The notes below the pieces were generated by a model. That model was not told the DNA's origin. It saw only the letters and a list, made by a program, of their open reading frames with translations, and did no database searches. A program made the position numbers and the translations under genes. From Mycobacterium gordonae (lineage in GTDB: Bacteria > Actinomycetota > Actinomycetes > Mycobacteriales > Mycobacteriaceae): a stretch of DNA of 64,000 nucleotides. Shown one piece after another: positions 60,201-64,000 of this stretch; the stretch's first letter is position 1; each line of letters starts with the position of its first letter. Where the stretch lies: contig NZ_CP070973.1 in assembly GCF_017086405.1 (NCBI RefSeq), positions 3,256,739-3,320,738 on the forward strand, written 5' to 3'.

Positions 60201-63200
60201 CAGGGCCGGGGCGCCGGCGAACGCGGCTTGCAGGGCGGCGTTGAACGCCCCCGACAGGGCGCCCAGGGAGGCTTGGAAGGCTGGCAGGCTGCCGGACAGG
60301 GCGGCGTTGATCGCCCCGGTGAACGCCGCCGACAGGGTCGGCAACGTCGCTCCGAACGCCCCCGAGAGCTGAGCGGCCAGCGCCGGCAGGGATCCAGCGA
60401 AAGTGGCGGCCAGGTTCTGGCTGGCGGCCAGCAGGGCGTTGAACCCCGCCGACAATGCCGGTGCCCCGGACAGGGCCGCGGACAGGGCGGCCTGCAATGC
60501 GCCGTTGAGCGCACCCAACGACGCCTGGAACCCCGGCAGGCTGCCCGACAACGCGGCATTCAGCGCGCCCTGGAAGGCGGTGTTGATCGCGCCCAGGGAG
60601 GCCGAGAAGGCCGGCAGTGCACCCGAGAACGCGGCGTTGAAGGCTGCGCTGAGCCCGTTGAGGCTGCCCGAGAGGGCTCCGGACAGGGCCGCGGAGAGCC
60701 CGGCCAGGTCGAGGTTGACGTTGAGCATGGCGCTCAGTGCTGTCGAGAGGTTGGGGAAGGCCGCGGCCAGGTTGGCGGCCAGGTTGGCCCCGGCGTTGAG
60801 CAGGGCGTTGAGGCCGGCTTGCAGGGCCGGGGCCCCGGACAGGGCGGCGTTAAGGGCGGCGTTGAACGCCCCGGACAGGGCGCCCAGGGAGGCCTGCAAA
60901 GCCGGCAGGCTGCCCGAGAACGCTGCCGACAGGGTCGCCGAGAGGGCGGCGTTGAGCGCGGGCAGCGCGGCTTGGAAGCTGGCCGACAACCCTGGTAGGG
61001 CACCAGCGAAGGTGGCGGCCAGGTTCTGTCCGGCGGTGATCAGGGCGTTGAGTCCGGCTTGCAGGGCCGGAGCGCCACTGAGGGCGGCGTTGAGCGCGGT
61101 TTGGAAGGCGGCGTTGAGGGCGCCCAGGGAGGCCTCGAAGGCTGGCAGGCTGCCTGACAGGGCTGCTGACAGGGTGGCCGAGAACGCGGCGTTGAGTGCC
61201 GGTAGGGCACCGCCGAAAGCGGCTGAGAGTTGGGCGGCTAGGGCCGGGAAGGCGCCGGTGAAGCTGGCGGCCAGGTTGGTCCCGGCGTTGAGCAGGGCGT
61301 TGAGGCCGGCTTGCAGGGCCGGGGCGCCGGCGAACGCGGCTTGCAGGGCGGCGTTGAACGCCCCCGACAGGGCGCCCAGGGAGGCTTGGAAGGCTGGCAG
61401 GCTGCCGGACAGGGCGGCGTTGATCGCCCCGGTGAACGCCGCCGACAGGGTCGACAACGTCGCTCCGAACGCCCCCGAGAGCTGAGCGGCCAGCGCCGGC
61501 AGGGATCCAGCGAAAGTGGCGGCCAGGTTCTGGCTGGCGGCCAGCAGGGCGTTGAACCCCGCCGACAATGCCGGTGCCCCGGACAGGGCCGCGGACAGGG
61601 CGGCCTGCAATGCGCCGTTGAGCGCACCCAACGACGCCTGGAACCCCGGCAGGCTGCCCGACAACGCGGCATTCAGCGCGCCCTGGAAGGCGGTGTTGAT
61701 CGCGCCCAGGGAGGCCGAGAAGGCCGGCAGTGCACCCGAGAACGCGGCGTTGAAGGCTGCGCTGAGCCCGTTGAGGCTGCCCGAGAGGGCTCCGGACAGG
61801 GCCGCGGAGAGCCCGGCCAGGTCGAGGTTGACGTTGAGCATGGCGCTCAGTGCTGTCGAGAGGTTGGGGAAGGCCGCGGCCAGGTTGGCGGCCAGGTTGG
61901 CCCCGGCGTTGAGCAGGGCGTTGAGGCCGGCTTGCAGGGCCGGGGCCCCGGACAGGGCGGCGTTAAGGGCGGCGTTGAACGCCCCGGACAGGGCGCCCAG
62001 GGAGGCCTGCAAAGCCGGCAGGCTGCCCGAGAACGCTGCCGACAGGGTCGCCGAGAGGGCGGCGTTGAGCGCGGGCAGCGCGGCTTGGAAGCTGGCCGAC
62101 AACCCTGGTAGGGCACCAGCGAAGGTGGCGGCCAGGTTCTGTCCGGCGGTGATCAGGGCGTTGAGTCCGGCTTGCAGGGCCGGAGCGCCACTGAGGGCGG
62201 CGTTGAGCGCGGTTTGGAAGGCGGCGTTGAGGGCGCCCAGGGAGGCCTCGAAGGCTGGCAGGCTGCCTGACAGGGCTGCTGACAGGGTGGCCGAGAACGC
62301 GGCGTTGAGTGCCGGTAGGGCACCGCCGAAAGCGGCTGAGAGTTGGGCGGCTAGGGCCGGGAAGGCGCCGGTGAAGCTGGCGGCCAGGTTGGTCCCGGCG
62401 TTGAGCAGGGCGTTGAGGCCGGCTTGCAGGGCCGGGGCGCCGGCGAACGCGGCTTGCAGGGCGGCGTTGAACGCCCCCGACAGGGCGCCCAGGGAGGCTT
62501 GGAAGGCTGGCAGGCTGCCGGACAGGGCGGCGTTGATCGCCCCGGTGAACGCCGCCGACAGGGTCGGCAACGTCGCTCCGAACGCCCCCGAGAGCTGAGC
62601 GGCCAGCGCCGGCAGGGATCCAGCGAAAGTGGCGGCCAGGTTCTGGCTGGCGGCCAGCAGGGCGTTGAACCCCGCCGACAATGCCGGTGCCCCGGACAGG
62701 GCCGCGGACAGGGCGGCCTGCAATGCGCCGTTGAGCGCACCCAACGACGCCTGGAACCCCGGCAGGCTGCCCGACAACGCGGCATTCAGCGCGCCCTGGA
62801 AGGCGGTGTTGATCGCGCCCAGGGAGGCCGAGAAGGCCGGCAGTGCACCCGAGAACGCGGCGTTGAAGGCTGCGCTGAGCCCGTTGAGGCTGCCCGAGAG
62901 GGCTCCGGACAGGGCCGCGGAGAGCCCGGCCAGGTCGAGGTTGACGTTGAGCATGGCGCTCAGTGCTGTCGAGAGGTTGGGGAAGGCCGCGGCCAGGTTG
63001 GCGGCCAGGTTGGCCCCGGCGTTGAGCAGGGCGTTGAGGCCGGCTTGCAGGGCCGGGGCCCCGGACAGGGCGGCGTTAAGGGCGGCGTTGAACGCCCCGG
63101 ACAGGGCGCCCAGGGAGGCCTGCAAAGCCGGCAGGCTGCCCGAGAACGCTGCCGACAGGGTCGCCGAGAGGGCGGCGTTGAGCGCGGGCAGCGCGGCTTG

Positions 63201-64000
63201 GAAGCTGGCCGACAACCCTGGTAGGGCACCAGCGAAGGTGGCGGCCAGGTTCTGTCCGGCGGTGATCAGGGCGTTGAGTCCGGCTTGCAGGGCCGGAGCG
63301 CCACTGAGGGCGGCGTTGAGCGCGGTTTGGAAGGCGGCGTTGAGGGCGCCCAGGGAGGCCTCGAAGGCTGGCAGGCTGCCTGACAGGGCTGCTGACAGGG
63401 TGGCCGAGAACGCGGCGTTGAGTGCCGGTAGGGCACCGCCGAAAGCGGCTGAGAGTTGGGCGGCTAGGGCCGGGAAGGCGCCGGTGAAGCTGGCGGCCAG
63501 GTTGGTCCCGGCGTTGAGCAGGGCGTTGAGGCCGGCTTGCAGGGCCGGGGCGCCGGCGAACGCGGCTTGCAGGGCGGCGTTGAACGCCCCCGACAGGGCG
63601 CCCAGGGAGGCTTGGAAGGCTGGCAGGCTGCCGGACAGGGCGGCGTTGATCGCCCCGGTGAACGCCGCCGACAGGGTCGGCAACGTCGCTCCGAACGCCC
63701 CCGAGAGCTGAGCGGCCAGCGCCGGCAGGGATCCAGCGAAAGTGGCGGCCAGGTTCTGGCTGGCGGCCAGCAGGGCGTTGAACCCCGCCGACAATGCCGG
63801 TGCCCCGGACAGGGCCGCGGACAGGGCGGCCTGCAATGCGCCGTTGAGCGCACCCAACGACGCCTGGAACCCCGGCAGGCTGCCCGACAACGCGGCATTC
63901 AGCGCGCCCTGGAAGGCTGCGCTCAGGGCCGGGAACGTGGCGGAGAATCCGCCGGACAGCGCTCCACTCAGCGCGGCAGCCAGCGTGCTGTTGAGCGCAG
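57282..64000 (-). CDS. Giant Ala/Leu/Ser-rich tandem-repeat protein, 5' end outside window
   Basis: The frame is open from 64000 to the TAG at 57282-57284, so at least 2238 residues are encoded and the N-terminus is not seen. The protein is made of about 80-residue modules such as LSGSLPAFQASLGALSGAFN, then APALQAGLNALLNAGANLAA. Four modules form a 371-residue super-repeat, present about 4.6 times. The last 300 residues are less regular and end NLQLALQAALNASFGVSVGT. It has almost no Cys, Trp or charged residues and looks mostly helical. No domain is recognised. A PE-type N-terminus is possible given the neighbours but unseen. M. tuberculosis has PE_PGRS30 on this strand after pheT, so this may be a positional replacement. 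Confidence 0.9.
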   Translation of the reverse strand, partial: ALNSTLAAALSGALSGGFSATFPALSAAFQGALNAALSGSLPGFQASLGALNGALQAALSAALSGAPALSAGFNALLAASQNLAATFAGSLPALAAQLSGAFGATLPTLSAAFTGAINAALSGSLPAFQASLGALSGAFNAALQAAFAGAPALQAGLNALLNAGTNLAASFTGAFPALAAQLSAAFGGALPALNAAFSATLSAALSGSLPAFEASLGALNAAFQTALNAALSGAPALQAGLNALITAGQNLAATFAGALPGLSASFQAALPALNAALSATLSAAFSGSLPALQASLGALSGAFNAALNAALSGAPALQAGLNALLNAGANLAANLAAAFPNLSTALSAMLNVNLDLAGLSAALSGALSGSLNGLSAAFNAAFSGALPAFSASLGAINTAFQGALNAALSGSLPGFQASLGALNGALQAALSAALSGAPALSAGFNALLAASQNLAATFAGSLPALAAQLSGAFGATLPTLSAAFTGAINAALSGSLPAFQASLGALSGAFNAALQAAFAGAPALQAGLNALLNAGTNLAASFTGAFPALAAQLSAAFGGALPALNAAFSATLSAALSGSLPAFEASLGALNAAFQTALNAALSGAPALQAGLNALITAGQNLAATFAGALPGLSASFQAALPALNAALSATLSAAFSGSLPALQASLGALSGAFNAALNAALSGAPALQAGLNALLNAGANLAANLAAAFPNLSTALSAMLNVNLDLAGLSAALSGALSGSLNGLSAAFNAAFSGALPAFSASLGAINTAFQGALNAALSGSLPGFQASLGALNGALQAALSAALSGAPALSAGFNALLAASQNLAATFAGSLPALAAQLSGAFGATLSTLSAAFTGAINAALSGSLPAFQASLGALSGAFNAALQAAFAGAPALQAGLNALLNAGTNLAASFTGAFPALAAQLSAAFGGALPALNAAFSATLSAALSGSLPAFEASLGALNAAFQTALNAALSGAPALQAGLNALITAGQNLAATFAGALPGLSASFQAALPALNAALSATLSAAFSGSLPALQASLGALSGAFNAALNAALSGAPALQAGLNALLNAGANLAANLAAAFPNLSTALSAMLNVNLDLAGLSAALSGALSGSLNGLSAAFNAAFSGALPAFSASLGAINTAFQGALNAALSGSLPGFQASLGALNGALQAALSAALSGAPALSAGFNALLAASQNLAATFAGSLPALAAQLSGAFGATLPTLSAAFTGAINAALSGSLPAFQASLGALSGAFNAALQAAFAGAPALQAGLNALLNAGTNLAASFTGAFPALAAQLSAAFGGALPALNAAFSATLSAALSGSLPAFEASLGALNAAFQTALNAALSGAPALQAGLNALITAGQNLAATFAGALPGLSASFQAALPALNAALSATLSAAFSGSLPALQASLGALSGAFNAALNAALSGAPALQAGLNALLNAGANLAANLAAAFPNLSTALSAMLNVNLDLAGLSAALSGALSGSLNGLSAAFNAAFSGALPAFSASLGAINTAFQGALNAALSGSLPGFQASLGALNGALQAALSAALSGAPALSAGFNALLAASQNLAATFAGSLPALAAQLSGAFGATLPTLSAAFTGAINAALSGSLPAFQASLGALSGAFNAALQAAFAGAPALQAGLNALLNAGTNLAASFTGAFPALAAQLSAAFGGALPALNAAFSATLSAALSGSLPAFEASLGALNAAFQTALNAALSGAPALQAGLNALITAGQNLAAGLSAAFPGLAAQLAATFGGTLPALNAAVNATLSAALSGSLPALQASLGALSGAFNAALNAALSGAPALQAGLNALLNAGANLAATFAGALPALSASFSASLPALNAALSATLSAAFSGSLPALQASLGALSGAFNAALSAALSGAPALQAGLNALLNAGANLAASINAALPNLSVALTGLLSGSVNLAGLSAVLTGSLPAFQASLAALNGAFQAAVNAALAGAPAIQAGFNALVTAGQNLAASFTGALPALAAQLSASFGATLPALSAAFTGVINAALSGSLPAFEARLNALSGAFQAALNAALTGAPALQAGLNALLNAGANLAASLNAALPDLSLALNAMISGNLDLAGLSAALNSGITGLVNAGQSLSAGLSSSLSGLTQTGSAITSNLVAALTGSGETGATIAGIWLNALNQAATVFNNALGASFGASLSGFGQTGGALVAGFENALAGLTQTGGTLLTSLNNAGLTLGASIRNVLLNLQLALQAALNASFGVSVGT
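58790..63917. repeat. 1113-bp tandem repeat array, about 4.6 copies
   Basis: The same 1113-bp sequence recurs in register; for example the block around CATTCAGCGCGCCCTGG lies at 59444, 60557, 61670, 62783 and 63896. The unit is 371 codons, so the frame is kept. In the parts compared, copies are identical except for A at 61454 where the others have G, changing Pro to Ser in the protein. The identity ends sharply near 58790 and 63917, where the outer modules diverge. Such low divergence means recent amplification or strong gene conversion. Confidence 0.92.

Noticed and set aside
57706..63711. Plus-strand frames over the repeat array, repeated each 1113 bp
   Set aside because: They are mirror frames of the minus-strand gene. 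The minus frame runs without a stop for over 6.7 kb, has a regular hydrophobic pattern and ends at a plausible terminator.
58790..63917. Possible CRISPR array, because of regular repeats
   Set aside because: The unit is 1113 bp and entirely coding, without short repeats separated by unique spacers.

Overview
The window is high-GC actinobacterial DNA. Its gene order (rpsA-coaE, a DUF402 gene, uvrB, an MFS gene, a capA-like mannosyltransferase gene, TB15.3, an MBL-fold gene, uvrA, lysX, infC-rpmI-rplT-tsnR, an adenylyl cyclase gene, pheS-pheT) matches the Rv1630-Rv1650 segment of Mycobacterium tuberculosis. Several PE and PE_PGRS genes point to a slow-growing mycobacterium. The lar genes, a second FHA-ABC/kinase pair, an extra folE and a very large repeat protein suggest a non-tuberculous species. 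The species itself cannot be read from the window.

Layout. 1-2330: end of rpsA and coaE. 2344-7838 is an accessory block: a TetR regulator divergent from an SRPBCC gene, then larE-larB-larC with 4-bp overlaps (nickel-pincer nucleotide cofactor synthesis), convergent with an MFS transporter. 7839-9068 holds a decayed IS transposase. 9069-14263: a DUF402 gene, an Rv1747-like FHA-ABC exporter and a divergent PknF-like receptor kinase. 14321-25206: uvrB, two tandem MFS genes, a capA-like glycosyltransferase, a TB15.3-like universal stress protein, an MBL hydrolase and uvrA. 25273-36065 is almost entirely minus strand: an EamA-type transporter, a YcaQ-like winged-helix protein, a small hydrophilic protein, a frameshifted PE_PGRS, a DUF6653 protein, an esterase-like membrane protein and lysX. 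36156-38589: the infC-rpmI-rplT-tsnR operon, with a structured leader and an ATC start for infC. 38683-44712: a decayed PE gene, an MpaB/DUF2236 gene, an adenylyl cyclase, a rhomboid-like protein and a PE-PGRS-(PT)n-GH18 chimera. 44879-49288: pheS-pheT and a folE paralogue. 49528-54098: a PE_PGRS and a frameshifted PE gene. 54273-57194: a BTAD/AAA regulator. 57282 to the right edge: the 3' part of a giant Ala/Leu/Ser-rich gene built of about 4.6 almost perfect 1113-bp tandem repeats.

How the genes work together. LarB, LarC and LarE together could make the nickel-pincer cofactor, but no LarA-type enzyme that uses it is in the window. The FHA-ABC exporter and the kinase are homologues of a known kinase-substrate pair and share one intergenic control region with a perfect inverted repeat. 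uvrA and uvrB serve nucleotide excision repair. The infC operon, rpsA and pheST are translation genes. The PE genes and the giant repeat protein are probable cell-surface or secreted proteins.

Most notable: the PE-GH18 fusion; the giant repeat gene; the lar operon with palindromes upstream; two PE-type genes each broken at a G6 tract where seven G would restore the frame; and the infC leader with its non-canonical start codon.
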